DNA from: Streptomyces sp. NBC_00287
Lineage (GTDB): Bacteria > Actinomycetota > Actinomycetes > Streptomycetales > Streptomycetaceae
Direction of reading: 5' to 3'
NCBI RefSeq assembly: GCF_036173105.1
Contig: NZ_CP108053.1
Coordinates: forward strand, 7,564,001-7,628,000
DNA length: 64,000 nt
Shown: positions 1 to 7,365 of the stretch, in pieces
Numbering within the stretch: position 1 is the first letter of the stretch
Layout of the letters: every line of letters starts with the position of its first letter
Translations under genes and position numbers: made by a program
Notes under the pieces: generated by a model
Seen by the model: only the letters and a program-made list of their open reading frames with translations
What the model was told of the DNA's origin: nothing
The model's database searches: none

Positions 1-521
1 ACGAACTGCGCGGCATGGCCTTCATCCTGCTGATCGCGGGCTACGAGAGCACGGTCAACCTCATCGCCAGCGGCGTCCACGCCCTGCTCACCCACCCCGA
101 CCAACTCGCCGCGCTCCGGGCCGACATGACCCTCATCGACGGCGCGGTCGAGGAGATGCTGCGCTTCGAGGGCCCGATCGAGAACGCGACGTTCCGGTAT
201 GCCGCCGAGCCGTTGGAGATAGGCGGCGTCCGGATAGAGGCGCACGAGCCGGTGATGATCTGCCTCGCCGCCGCGGACCGGGACGCGGACCGCTATCCCG
301 ACCCCGAACGCTTCGACATCCGCCGCGACAGCCGTGGCCATCTCGCCTTCGGCCACGGCATCCACTTCTGTGTGGGCGCCCCACTGGCCCGCATCGAGGC
401 GCGCACGGCGATCCGCGCACTCCTGGAGCGCGCCCCCGACCTCGCTCTCGACGGCCCACCCGGCGACTGGCTGCCGGGCACGCTGATACGCGGCATGCGG
501 AGCCTGCCGGTGCGGTGGTAA
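1..521 (+). CDS. Cytochrome P450, C-terminal part (cut by window edge)
   Basis: This is the C-terminal 172 residues of a bacterial class I cytochrome P450, a haem monooxygenase that takes electrons from ferredoxin. The reading frame is already open at base 3, so the start lies outside the window. Visible landmarks in order are the I-helix oxygen-activation motif AGYEST, the K-helix ExxR (EMLR within VEEMLRFEGPI) and the haem-binding loop FGHGIHFCVGAPLA with its cysteine ligand. The I-helix usually reads AGxETT, so the conserved threonine is replaced by serine here. The fold appears complete to the natural C-terminus. The gene ends 27 bases before the end of the convergent dehydrogenase gene. 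The substrate cannot be inferred from this fragment. Confidence 0.93.
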   Translation, partial: ELRGMAFILLIAGYESTVNLIASGVHALLTHPDQLAALRADMTLIDGAVEEMLRFEGPIENATFRYAAEPLEIGGVRIEAHEPVMICLAAADRDADRYPDPERFDIRRDSRGHLAFGHGIHFCVGAPLARIEARTAIRALLERAPDLALDGPPGDWLPGTLIRGMRSLPVRW

Positions 522-547
522 GTCATGCCAGGGGGCTGCCGACCGAG

Positions 548-1567
548 TCACACCGCCGCCGCGCTCCCGCCCGGGATCTCCGCCAGCCGTACGGGTCTTC
601 GTTCGCGCCTGGACAGTTCGCACGCCTCGGCCACCCGCAGCGCCTGCAAGGCCTCGCGGCCGTCGCAGGGGTTGGCCCGCTCACCCCGGACCACCTCGAC
701 GAACGCCGCGAGCTCGGCCTCGTAGGCGGGCCCGAAGCGTTCCAGGAAGCCGGGCCAGGGCTTGTCCGCGGCCGGCGGTCCGCTCGGCTCGGTGGACGCG
801 ATCGGCGTCCGGTCGTCCAGGCCCACGACGATCGTGTCCCGCTCCCCGGCCAGCTCCATGCGCACGTCGTAGCCGGCGCCGTTCAGCCGCGTCGCCGTGG
901 CCGTCGCGAGCGTGCCGTCGTCCAGGGTGAGCACCACCGCCGCGGTGTCCACGTCGTCCGCCGCACGGAACATCGCCCCACCGGCGTCGGACCCGGCCGC
1001 GTACACATCGACCACCTCGCGTCCGGTCACCCAGCGCAGCACATCGAAGTCATGGATCAGCGTGTCCCGGTACAGCCCGCCGGACAGCGGCAGATACTCG
1101 GCGGGCGGCGGCGCCTGGTCGCAGGTCAGCGCCCGTACGGTGTGCAGCCGTCCGAGCCGCCCCGCGCGCACCGCCTCCCGGGCCCCCGCATACCCCGCGT
1201 CGAAGCGGCGCTGGAAACCCATCTGAAGGATCGTTCCGGCGGTCTCCACCTCGCCGATCGCCTGCAGTGTGCCGGGCAGATCCAGCGCGATGGGCTTCTC
1301 GCAGAACACCGGAAGCCCCGAGCGCGCCGCCCGTCCGATCAGCTCGGCATGCGCCGACGTCGCCGTGGTGATCACCACGCCGTCCACGCCCCACTTGAAG
1401 ATCTCGTCGACCCCCGGCGCCGCCGTCTCGCCGAGACGCAGCGCCAGCTCCGCCGCCCGCGCGGGATCGGCGTCCGTGAGGATCAACGAACCGACCTCCC
1501 GGTGCCGGCTCAATGTGTTGGCATGGATAGTGCCGATCCGACCCGTACCGATGACTCCGATGCGCAT
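548..1567 (-). CDS. Gfo/Idh/MocA family NAD(P)-dependent oxidoreductase (inositol 2-dehydrogenase-like)
   Basis: A 339-residue cytoplasmic dehydrogenase of the Gfo/Idh/MocA family. It opens with the Rossmann dinucleotide-binding motif GVIGTGRIGTIHA. The family lysine lies in CEKPIALD and the catalytic-region histidine in GGLYRDTLIHDFDVLRW. Related enzymes oxidise myo-inositol or similar polyols and sugars. I chose the ATG at 1567 because it places the Rossmann motif at the usual distance from the N-terminus; an in-frame ATG at 1588 would add seven residues. The gene is divergent from the GntR regulator, with a palindromic operator candidate between them. The neighbouring sugar ABC importer suggests the two work together on one substrate. 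Inositol is an inference from the family, since no other iol genes are visible here. Confidence 0.88.
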   Translation of the reverse strand: MRIGVIGTGRIGTIHANTLSRHREVGSLILTDADPARAAELALRLGETAAPGVDEIFKWGVDGVVITTATSAHAELIGRAARSGLPVFCEKPIALDLPGTLQAIGEVETAGTILQMGFQRRFDAGYAGAREAVRAGRLGRLHTVRALTCDQAPPPAEYLPLSGGLYRDTLIHDFDVLRWVTGREVVDVYAAGSDAGGAMFRAADDVDTAAVVLTLDDGTLATATATRLNGAGYDVRMELAGERDTIVVGLDDRTPIASTEPSGPPAADKPWPGFLERFGPAYEAELAAFVEVVRGERANPCDGREALQALRVAEACELSRRERRPVRLAEIPGGSAAAV

Positions 1568-1608
1568 GGGAACAAAGTGCGGTCGCATCGGGCGCCCTGT
1601 CAATGCGT

Positions 1609-1621
1609 ATGTCCGGACAAT
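1609..1621. promoter_or_regulatory. Palindromic operator candidate, copy 1 (GntR site)
   Basis: The core TGTCCGGACA (1610-1619) is a perfect 10-base palindrome, extended here to ATGTCCGGACAAT. It lies in the 102-base gap between the divergent dehydrogenase and GntR genes. The identical 13-mer recurs upstream of the ABC importer genes. Two copies placed only in front of linked transcription units make it a good candidate for the binding site of the adjacent GntR regulator. Confidence 0.7.
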
Positions 1622-1669
1622 CGAACTACACGACTTCCCGTCAACCGGCCACGGAGCTACGCTCGCCCC

Positions 1670-2434
1670 GTGCCGAAACCAGAAGTGGACCCGACCGTGT
1701 CGCTCGACCTCAGTGTGGACCGGAGCAGCCCGGTGCCGTTGTACTTCCAGCTGTCCCAGCAGCTGGAGGCCGCGATCGAGCACGGAGCGCTCACCCCCGG
1801 CAGCCTGCTGGGCAACGAGATCGAACTCGCCGCACGGCTCGGCCTCTCCCGGCCCACCGTCCGCCAGGCCATCCAGTCGCTCGTCGACAAGGGCCTGCTG
1901 GTCCGTCGCCGCGGAGTCGGCACCCAGGTCGTGCACAGCCAGGTGAAGCGCCCCCTGGAGCTCAGCAGCCTCTACGACGACCTGGAGGCCGCGGGCCAGC
2001 GCCCCGCCACCAAGGTCCTGGTCAACACCGTCGTCGCGGCCTCCGCCGAAGTGGCGGCCGCGCTCGGCGTCGCCGAGGGCAGCGACGTACACCATGTGGA
2101 GCGGCTGCGCCTCGCGCACGGCGAGCCGATGGCGTACCTGTGCAACCACCTGCCCGGCGGACTGCTCGACCTGGACACCGCCCAGCTGGAGGCCACGGGC
2201 CTCTACCGGCTGATGCGCGCCGCCGGGATCACCCTGCACAGTGCCCGCCAGTCCATCGGCGCCCGTTCCGCCACCGCCGCCGAGGCCGAGCGGCTCACCG
2301 AGGACGAGGGTGCCCCGCTGCTCACCATGCAGCGCACCACCTTCGACGACACCGGCCGGGCGGTCGAGTTCGGCGACCACATCTACCGGCCGAGCCGCTA
2401 TTCGTTCGAGTTCCAGCTCCTCGTAAGGCCGTAA
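1670..2434 (+). CDS. GntR family transcriptional regulator (HutC/UTRA type)
   Basis: A 254-residue regulator. The N-terminal winged helix begins near residue 18 with PVPLYFQLSQQLEAAIEHG and has the recognition-helix segment LGLSRPTVRQAIQSLVDKGL followed by the wing RRRGVGTQV. The C-terminal UTRA-type effector domain runs to SRYSFEFQLLV, the usual ending of HutC-subfamily members, which normally bind a sugar, amino acid or related ligand. The start is a GTG at 1670. A much longer upstream reading frame exists but overlaps the divergent dehydrogenase on the other strand and has no protein-like content. Palindromes TGTCCGGACA occur just before this gene and just after it, so autoregulation and control of the importer and dehydrogenase are likely (inference). 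Confidence 0.9.
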   Translation: MPKPEVDPTVSLDLSVDRSSPVPLYFQLSQQLEAAIEHGALTPGSLLGNEIELAARLGLSRPTVRQAIQSLVDKGLLVRRRGVGTQVVHSQVKRPLELSSLYDDLEAAGQRPATKVLVNTVVAASAEVAAALGVAEGSDVHHVERLRLAHGEPMAYLCNHLPGGLLDLDTAQLEATGLYRLMRAAGITLHSARQSIGARSATAAEAERLTEDEGAPLLTMQRTTFDDTGRAVEFGDHIYRPSRYSFEFQLLVRP

Positions 2435-2462
2435 TCACCTGCTCCAAGGGGCCCGAGTTCGT

Positions 2463-2482
2463 CGCAATGTCCGGACAATGCG
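2463..2482. promoter_or_regulatory. Palindromic operator candidate, copy 2 (GntR site)
   Basis: CGCAATGTCCGGACAATGCG is symmetric at 18 of 20 positions around the same TGTCCGGACA core (2468-2477) found in the dehydrogenase-gntR gap. It lies 28 bases after the gntR stop and about 130 bases before the binding-protein start. That position suits an operator for the importer operon. Confidence 0.7.
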
Positions 2483-2613
2483 ACCGACTCGCGCTCCCCG
2501 GTCACGCGACGCAGGATGCCTGTGTTCGATACTGGGGCGTTTGCGTCTGGTGAGATCACCGATGTCACCGGGCCCACGCGCACCACTGAACACAGCAAGA
2601 AGGGCACGTCCTC

Positions 2614-3618
2614 GTGGCACGGTTTCGGACCTGGGCAGGGATCGCGTTGGCGGGGGCACTCTGCGTCTCCCTCGCCGGATGCAGCAGCACCGGCGGCAAA
2701 CGCGCCGAGGACGCTCGCAAGGCAGCGGCGGCCCAGGGGAAGGCGGCGGTGAACACCCCCCGCTGGACCTTCGCGATGATCACCCACTCGGGTGATGGCG
2801 ACACCTTCTGGGACATCGTCCAGAACGGCGCCAAGCAGGCCGCCGTCAAGGACAACATCAACTTCCTGTACTCCCACGACGACGAGGCCCAGCAGCAGGC
2901 GCAGCTCGTCGACGCCGCCGTCGACAAGCAGGTCGACGGAATCATCGTCACCCTCGCCAAGCCCGACGCCATGAAGGCGGCCGTGGCACGCGCCCGCAAG
3001 GCCGGCATCCCGGTGATCACCGTGAACTCCGGCTCGGAGGAGTCCAAGGCGTTCGGCGCGCTCACCCACATCGGCCAGGACGAGACCATCGCCGGCGAGG
3101 CCGTCGGCGAGGAGCTGAACAAGCGCGGCCGCAAGAAGGCCGTCTGCGTCCTGCACGAGCAGGGCAACGTCGGCCACGAACAGCGCTGCGACGGCGTGAA
3201 GAACACCTTCGACGGCACCGTCCAGGACCTGTACGTCACCGGCACGAGCATGCCGGACGTGCAGTCCGCCATCGAGGCCAAGCTCCAGGCCGACAGCTCC
3301 ATCGACTCGGTCGTCACGCTCGGTGCCCCGTACGCCGACACCGCTGTCAAGGCCAAGCAGGGCGCCGGCAGCGACGCCGAGATCGACACCTTCGACCTCA
3401 ACGCCAAGGTGGCGGCCTCGCTCAAGGACGGCACCCTCGGCTTCGCCGTGGACCAGCAGCCGTACCTCCAGGGCTACGAGGCCGTGGACCTGCTGTGGCT
3501 GTACAAGTACAACGACGATGTCCTCGGCGGCGGCAAGCCGGTGCTCACCGGTCCCCAGATCATCACCAAGGACCAGGCCGCCGCGCTGGAGGAGTACACC
3601 GAGCGGGGCACCCGATGA
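2614..3618 (+). CDS. Sugar ABC transporter substrate-binding lipoprotein (periplasmic-binding-protein type I)
   Basis: A 334-residue exported solute-binding protein. The N-terminus has a short basic region, a hydrophobic stretch and the lipobox LAGC, so Cys23 would be lipidated and the protein anchored outside the membrane. The mature part has the ribose/galactose/inositol-binding fold: an early aromatic segment MITHSGDGDTFWDIVQNG, then DAAVDKQVDGIIVTLAKPD and GIPVITVNSG. The start is a GTG with an AAGAAGG ribosome-binding sequence at 2598-2604. It is the first gene of a three-gene importer whose members overlap by four bases. Substrate is unproven; the adjacent dehydrogenase favours a polyol or sugar such as inositol. 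Confidence 0.92.
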   Translation: MARFRTWAGIALAGALCVSLAGCSSTGGKRAEDARKAAAAQGKAAVNTPRWTFAMITHSGDGDTFWDIVQNGAKQAAVKDNINFLYSHDDEAQQQAQLVDAAVDKQVDGIIVTLAKPDAMKAAVARARKAGIPVITVNSGSEESKAFGALTHIGQDETIAGEAVGEELNKRGRKKAVCVLHEQGNVGHEQRCDGVKNTFDGTVQDLYVTGTSMPDVQSAIEAKLQADSSIDSVVTLGAPYADTAVKAKQGAGSDAEIDTFDLNAKVAASLKDGTLGFAVDQQPYLQGYEAVDLLWLYKYNDDVLGGGKPVLTGPQIITKDQAAALEEYTERGTR

Positions 3619-4646
3619 CCGCGACCACGGTGGACGAGCGACTCCTCGAAACCTCCCCCCTCCGCAAGCTGCTGAGCCGCCCCGAACTCGGCTCGGTCGT
3701 CGGCGCGATCGCCGTCTTCGTCTTCTTCGCGCTCGTCGCCGACGGCTTCCTGCGCGCCGCCAGCCTCAGCACGGTCCTGTACGCCTCCTCGACGATCGGC
3801 ATCATGGCGGTCCCCGTCGCCCTGCTGATGATCGGCGGCGAGTTCGACCTGTCCGCGGGCGTCATGGTGACCTCGTCGGCCCTCGTGTCGTCGATGTTCA
3901 GCTACCAGATGACCGCCAACACCTGGGTCGGCGTAGGCGTCTCGCTGCTGGTCACCCTGGCCATCGGCGCCTTCAACGGCATCATGCTCACCCGCACCAA
4001 ACTGCCGAGCTTCATCATCACGCTCGGCACCTTCCTGATGCTGACCGGCATAAACCTCGGCTTCACCAAGCTGATCGACGGCACGGTCTCGACCAAGTCG
4101 ATCGCCGACATGGAGGGCTTCGAGAGCGCGCGCGACGTCTTCGCCTCGACGCTGACGATCGGCGACGTCGACTTCAAGATCACGATCCTGTGGTGGATCG
4201 GCCTGGTCGCCCTCGCCTCCTGGATCCTGCTGCGCACCCGCGCCGGCAACTGGATCTTCGCCGTCGGCGGCAACCAGGACGCGGCTCGCGCGGTCGGCGT
4301 CCCGGTGACCAAGACCAAGATCGGCCTCTACATGGGCGTCGGATTCGGCGCCTGGATCTCCGGCCAGCACCTGCTCTTCTCGTACGACGTCGTCCAGTCC
4401 GGCGAGGGCGTCGGCAACGAGCTGATCTACATCATCGCCGCCGTCATCGGCGGCTGTCTGATCACCGGCGGCTACGGCAGCGCGGTCGGTTCGGCGGTCG
4501 GCGCCTTCATCTTCGGCATGACCAGCAAGGGCATCGTCTTCGCCGAGTGGAACCCCGACTGGTTCAAGTTCTTCCTCGGAGCGATGCTGCTCCTCGCGAC
4601 CCTGCTCAACGCCTGGGTCCGCAAGCGCGCGGAGGCCACCAAGTGA
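3615..4646 (+). CDS. Sugar ABC transporter permease (RbsC/XylH family)
   Basis: A 343-residue integral membrane permease of the ribose/xylose importer family (BPD_transp_2). Several hydrophobic helices are visible, such as VVGAIAVFVFFALVADGFL and GIMAVPVALLMIGGEFDLS. The family signature GGEFDLSAGVM, which follows the second predicted helix, is intact, as is the later cytoplasmic segment VGGNQDAARAVGVPV. The ATG overlaps the stop of the binding protein as ATGA, which argues for translational coupling. It should form the channel for the linked lipoprotein and ATPase. Confidence 0.93.
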   Translation: MTATTVDERLLETSPLRKLLSRPELGSVVGAIAVFVFFALVADGFLRAASLSTVLYASSTIGIMAVPVALLMIGGEFDLSAGVMVTSSALVSSMFSYQMTANTWVGVGVSLLVTLAIGAFNGIMLTRTKLPSFIITLGTFLMLTGINLGFTKLIDGTVSTKSIADMEGFESARDVFASTLTIGDVDFKITILWWIGLVALASWILLRTRAGNWIFAVGGNQDAARAVGVPVTKTKIGLYMGVGFGAWISGQHLLFSYDVVQSGEGVGNELIYIIAAVIGGCLITGGYGSAVGSAVGAFIFGMTSKGIVFAEWNPDWFKFFLGAMLLLATLLNAWVRKRAEATK

Positions 4647-5413
4647 CACTCGTCGAGCTGGCGGACGTCAGCAAGCACTACGGCAATATCCGCGCCCTCG
4701 AAGGGGTCTCCCTGGAGGTCAGGGCGGGCGAGATCACCTGCGTCCTCGGCGACAACGGCGCGGGCAAGTCCACCCTGATCAAGATCATCGCGGGTCTGCA
4801 CCAGCACGACGGCGGCGTCCTGCGCCTCGACGGCGAGGAGACGAAGCTGTCCTCCCCGCGCGAGGCCCTGGACCGCGGCATCGCCACGGTCTACCAGGAC
4901 CTGGCCGTCGTACCCCTGATGCCGGTCTGGCGGAACTTCTTCCTGGGCTCCGAACCCCGCAAGGGCGTGGGCCCCTTCAAGCGCATGGACGTCGACTTCA
5001 TGAAGAGGGCGACCCACGCGGAACTGCTGCGCATGGGCATCGACCTCCGGGACGTCGACCAGCCCATCGGCACCCTGTCGGGCGGCGAACGCCAGTGCGT
5101 GGCCATCGCGCGAGCGGTCTACTTCGGCGCCAAGGTGCTGGTCCTCGACGAACCCACGGCGGCGCTGGGCGTGAAGCAGTCCGGGGTGGTCCTGAAGTAC
5201 GTGGCGGCCGCGCGGGACGAGGGCCTGGGGGTTGTGTTCATCACACACAACCCGCACCACGCGTATATGGTCGGCGACCGCTTCGTCCTGCTGAAGAGGG
5301 GCGCGATGGTGGGGAATCACACGCGGGACGAGACCACACTGGACGAGCTGACGAGGCAGATGGCAGGCGGAAACGAGCTGGACGATCTACGCCATGAACT
5401 GAAACGTGCCTAG
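4643..5413 (+). CDS. Sugar ABC transporter ATP-binding protein
   Basis: A 256-residue single-domain ABC ATPase that energises the linked permease. It has Walker A GDNGAGKST, the Q-loop region TVYQDLAVVP, the signature LSGGERQCVAIARA, Walker B VLVLDEPTAALG and the H-loop histidine in VVFITHNPHHAY. The glutamine before the signature helix is replaced by GERQ, which is common in this family. It is half the length of the duplicated RbsA/XylG type, so it probably works as a homodimer. Its GTG start overlaps the permease stop by four bases and it is the last gene of the unit. A Streptomyces dispersed repeat begins at the stop codon. Confidence 0.93.
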   Translation: MTLVELADVSKHYGNIRALEGVSLEVRAGEITCVLGDNGAGKSTLIKIIAGLHQHDGGVLRLDGEETKLSSPREALDRGIATVYQDLAVVPLMPVWRNFFLGSEPRKGVGPFKRMDVDFMKRATHAELLRMGIDLRDVDQPIGTLSGGERQCVAIARAVYFGAKVLVLDEPTAALGVKQSGVVLKYVAAARDEGLGVVFITHNPHHAYMVGDRFVLLKRGAMVGNHTRDETTLDELTRQMAGGNELDDLRHELKRA

Positions 5414-5438
5414 GGGCGCGGGGAACTGCGCGACCAGC
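5411..5438. repeat. Streptomyces-type dispersed intergenic repeat
   Basis: The motif TAGGGGCGCGGGGAACTGCG, continuing into CGACCAGCC, starts at the stop codon of the ABC ATPase. From memory this sequence recurs in intergenic regions across many Streptomyces chromosomes. Its function is unknown. Confidence 0.6.
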
Positions 5439-5529
5439 CACATACGGCCTGTAGACGGCGTACACCATGAACCACCCCATTGTTTCCCTGTACAGCACCG
5501 GGGTCGGCGGTGAGGCAGAATCGGGCCTG

Positions 5530-6678
5530 ATGAGCACCTACGGCACCTTCAACGCCCCCATCGGCTCCCGCCGCGCCCCGGCGCTCCGTACCGTCGGCAC
5601 AAGGGAGCGGCGGTCACATCTGACCGCACCCCGCGTGCCTACGGTGGGCATCGACATCGGCGGCACCAAGGTGATGGCCGGCGTCGTCGACGCCGACGGC
5701 AACATCCTGGAGAAGCTCCGCGCGGAGACCCCGGACAAGTCCAAGAGCCCCAAGGTCGTCGAGGACACCATCGTCGAACTGGTCCTGGACCTGTCCGACC
5801 GCCACGACGTGCACGCCGTCGGCATCGGCGCGGCCGGCTGGGTCGACGCCGACCGCAACCGCGTCCTGTTCGCCCCGCACCTGTCCTGGCGCAACGAGCC
5901 GCTCAGGGACCGTCTCGCCGGGCGCCTGGCCGTCCCCGTGCTGGTCGACAACGACGCCAACACCGCCGCCTGGGCGGAGTGGCGGTTCGGCGCGGGCCGC
6001 GGCGAGGACCACCTGGTGATGATCACGCTGGGCACCGGTATCGGCGGCGCGATCCTGGAGGACGGGCAGGTCAAGCGCGGCAAGTTCGGCGTGGCCGGTG
6101 AGTTCGGCCATATGCAGGTCGTGCCCGGCGGCCACCGCTGCCCGTGCGGCAACCGCGGCTGCTGGGAGCAGTACAGCTCCGGCAACGCGCTGGTGCGCGA
6201 GGCACGTGAACTGGCGGCGGCCGACTCCCCGGTGGCGTACGGGATCATCGAGCACGTCAAGGGCAACATCTCCGACATCACCGGCCCGATGATCACCGAG
6301 CTGGCCCGCGAGGGCGACGCCATGTGCATCGAGCTGCTCCAGGACATCGGCCAGTGGCTCGGCGTCGGCATCGCCAACCTGGCGGCAGCCCTCGACCCGT
6401 CCTGCTTCGTCATCGGCGGAGGCGTCTCGGCCGCCGACGACCTGCTGATCGCCCCCGCGCGGGAGGCCTTCAAGCGCCATCTGACCGGCCGCGGCTACCG
6501 CCCCGAGGCCCGGATCGCGCGCGCCCAGCTCGGCCCCGAGGCCGGCATGGTCGGCGCCGCCGACCTCGCCCGGCTGGTCGCCCGCCGCTTCCGGCGCGCC
6601 AATCGGCGCCGGGTGGAGCGCCATGAGCGTTACGAGCGGTATGTGTCGTCCCGCCGTGCGTCGCAGGGGCCCGCGTGA
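5530..6678 (+). CDS. ROK family sugar kinase (glucokinase-like)
   Basis: A 382-residue ROK kinase that would phosphorylate a hexose such as glucose with ATP in the cytoplasm. The phosphate-binding motif VGIDIGGTKVMAGVVD is near residue 38, after an unusually long basic N-terminus. The catalytic region includes VDNDANTAAWAEWRFGAGRG, then LGTGIGGAI. The ROK zinc motif CPCGNRGCWEQ is complete. There is no N-terminal DNA-binding domain, so this is a kinase rather than an NagC-type repressor. I prefer the ATG at 5530; a GTG or ATG up to 63 bases earlier would only add a low-complexity stretch. The stop overlaps the GTG of the next gene, so the two form a unit. Position next to a sugar importer suggests, but does not prove, a shared substrate route. 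Confidence 0.9.
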   Translation: MSTYGTFNAPIGSRRAPALRTVGTRERRSHLTAPRVPTVGIDIGGTKVMAGVVDADGNILEKLRAETPDKSKSPKVVEDTIVELVLDLSDRHDVHAVGIGAAGWVDADRNRVLFAPHLSWRNEPLRDRLAGRLAVPVLVDNDANTAAWAEWRFGAGRGEDHLVMITLGTGIGGAILEDGQVKRGKFGVAGEFGHMQVVPGGHRCPCGNRGCWEQYSSGNALVREARELAAADSPVAYGIIEHVKGNISDITGPMITELAREGDAMCIELLQDIGQWLGVGIANLAAALDPSCFVIGGGVSAADDLLIAPAREAFKRHLTGRGYRPEARIARAQLGPEAGMVGAADLARLVARRFRRANRRRVERHERYERYVSSRRASQGPA

Positions 6679-7268
6679 CCGCTGAACTGCCCCGTCAGGC
6701 CGACCCGGCGGACGAGCCGTCCCGGCCCGCCGAGGACCGGCGCCACAAGTTCCGCCGCAGGGCGCTCACCCTGCTCATCATCGGGCTGCTCATCGGCGTC
6801 CCGGCCGGCTACCTGGTGATCTCCGCCAACCAGAGCCGGGACAGCGGCAAGGACAAGGAGGCGAAGTACTCGGCGAGGGGACTCACCGAGGGCTGGCCGT
6901 CCAAGGTCCAGCGCCGCCTCTACCAGGTGCCGATCCCGCACCCCGCGAACCAGGTCGCGTACTACGAGACCAACAACTGGCGCACCAGCCGGCTCTACGT
7001 CCAGTTCCAGACCACGCACGCCGGTCTGGACACCTTCCTCGCCGGCCTCGGACTGAGCCGGGACGACCTGAAGCGGGACGACGTCACGATCGGCGCCCGC
7101 GACCAGAAGGTCACCGGCTGGAAGTTCACGGGCGAGGGCTCCCGGCCCGGCACCAACTTCGGAATCGTCCGCGAGCAGAAGAACCCAGCGCCCACCCAGG
7201 ACATCGTGGTGAACACGGGCAACCCGACGTATCCCATGGTCTACGTCGTCTCCCGCACGGTTCCCTAG
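6675..7268 (+). CDS. Conserved hypothetical single-pass membrane protein
   Basis: A 197-residue protein I do not recognise as any named family. After a basic cytoplasmic tail (HKFRRRALT) there is one membrane helix at about residues 33-53 (LLIIGLLIGVPAGYLVISA), then an extracytoplasmic domain of about 145 residues without cysteines. The topology predicts the C-terminal domain outside the cell. It overlaps the ROK kinase stop by four bases, so the two are probably co-translated. A GC hairpin and a DNA-damage type promoter follow it. Confidence 0.75.
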   Translation: MTAELPRQADPADEPSRPAEDRRHKFRRRALTLLIIGLLIGVPAGYLVISANQSRDSGKDKEAKYSARGLTEGWPSKVQRRLYQVPIPHPANQVAYYETNNWRTSRLYVQFQTTHAGLDTFLAGLGLSRDDLKRDDVTIGARDQKVTGWKFTGEGSRPGTNFGIVREQKNPAPTQDIVVNTGNPTYPMVYVVSRTVP

Positions 7269-7298
7269 GGCCCCTCCCGGGCCGGTGGGCGGGGCCAA

Positions 7299-7321
7299 TT
7301 GTCAGACCCCGCCCGTAGAGT
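7299..7321 (+). promoter_or_regulatory. RecA-independent DNA-damage (PafBC-type) promoter candidate upstream of the SNF2 helicase
   Basis: TTGTCAGAC, eight bases, then TAGAGT matches the mycobacterial RecA-NDp consensus tTGTCRgtg-N8-TAnnnT at every strongly conserved base. It precedes the helicase start by about 45 bases. It overlaps a hairpin formed by GGGCGGGG (7287-7294) and CCCCGCCC (7307-7314), which could also act as the terminator of the preceding gene. Confidence 0.65.
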
Positions 7322-7365
7322 CGAAGACGTCTGATCCGACTCAGGGGCGGGAGGTGGCAGGAAGT

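Noticed and set aside
548..2380. A 610-codon minus-strand frame extending the dehydrogenase far upstream
   Set aside because: The part beyond 1567 is the antisense of the GntR gene and has no protein-like content; the Rossmann motif fixes the start at 1567.
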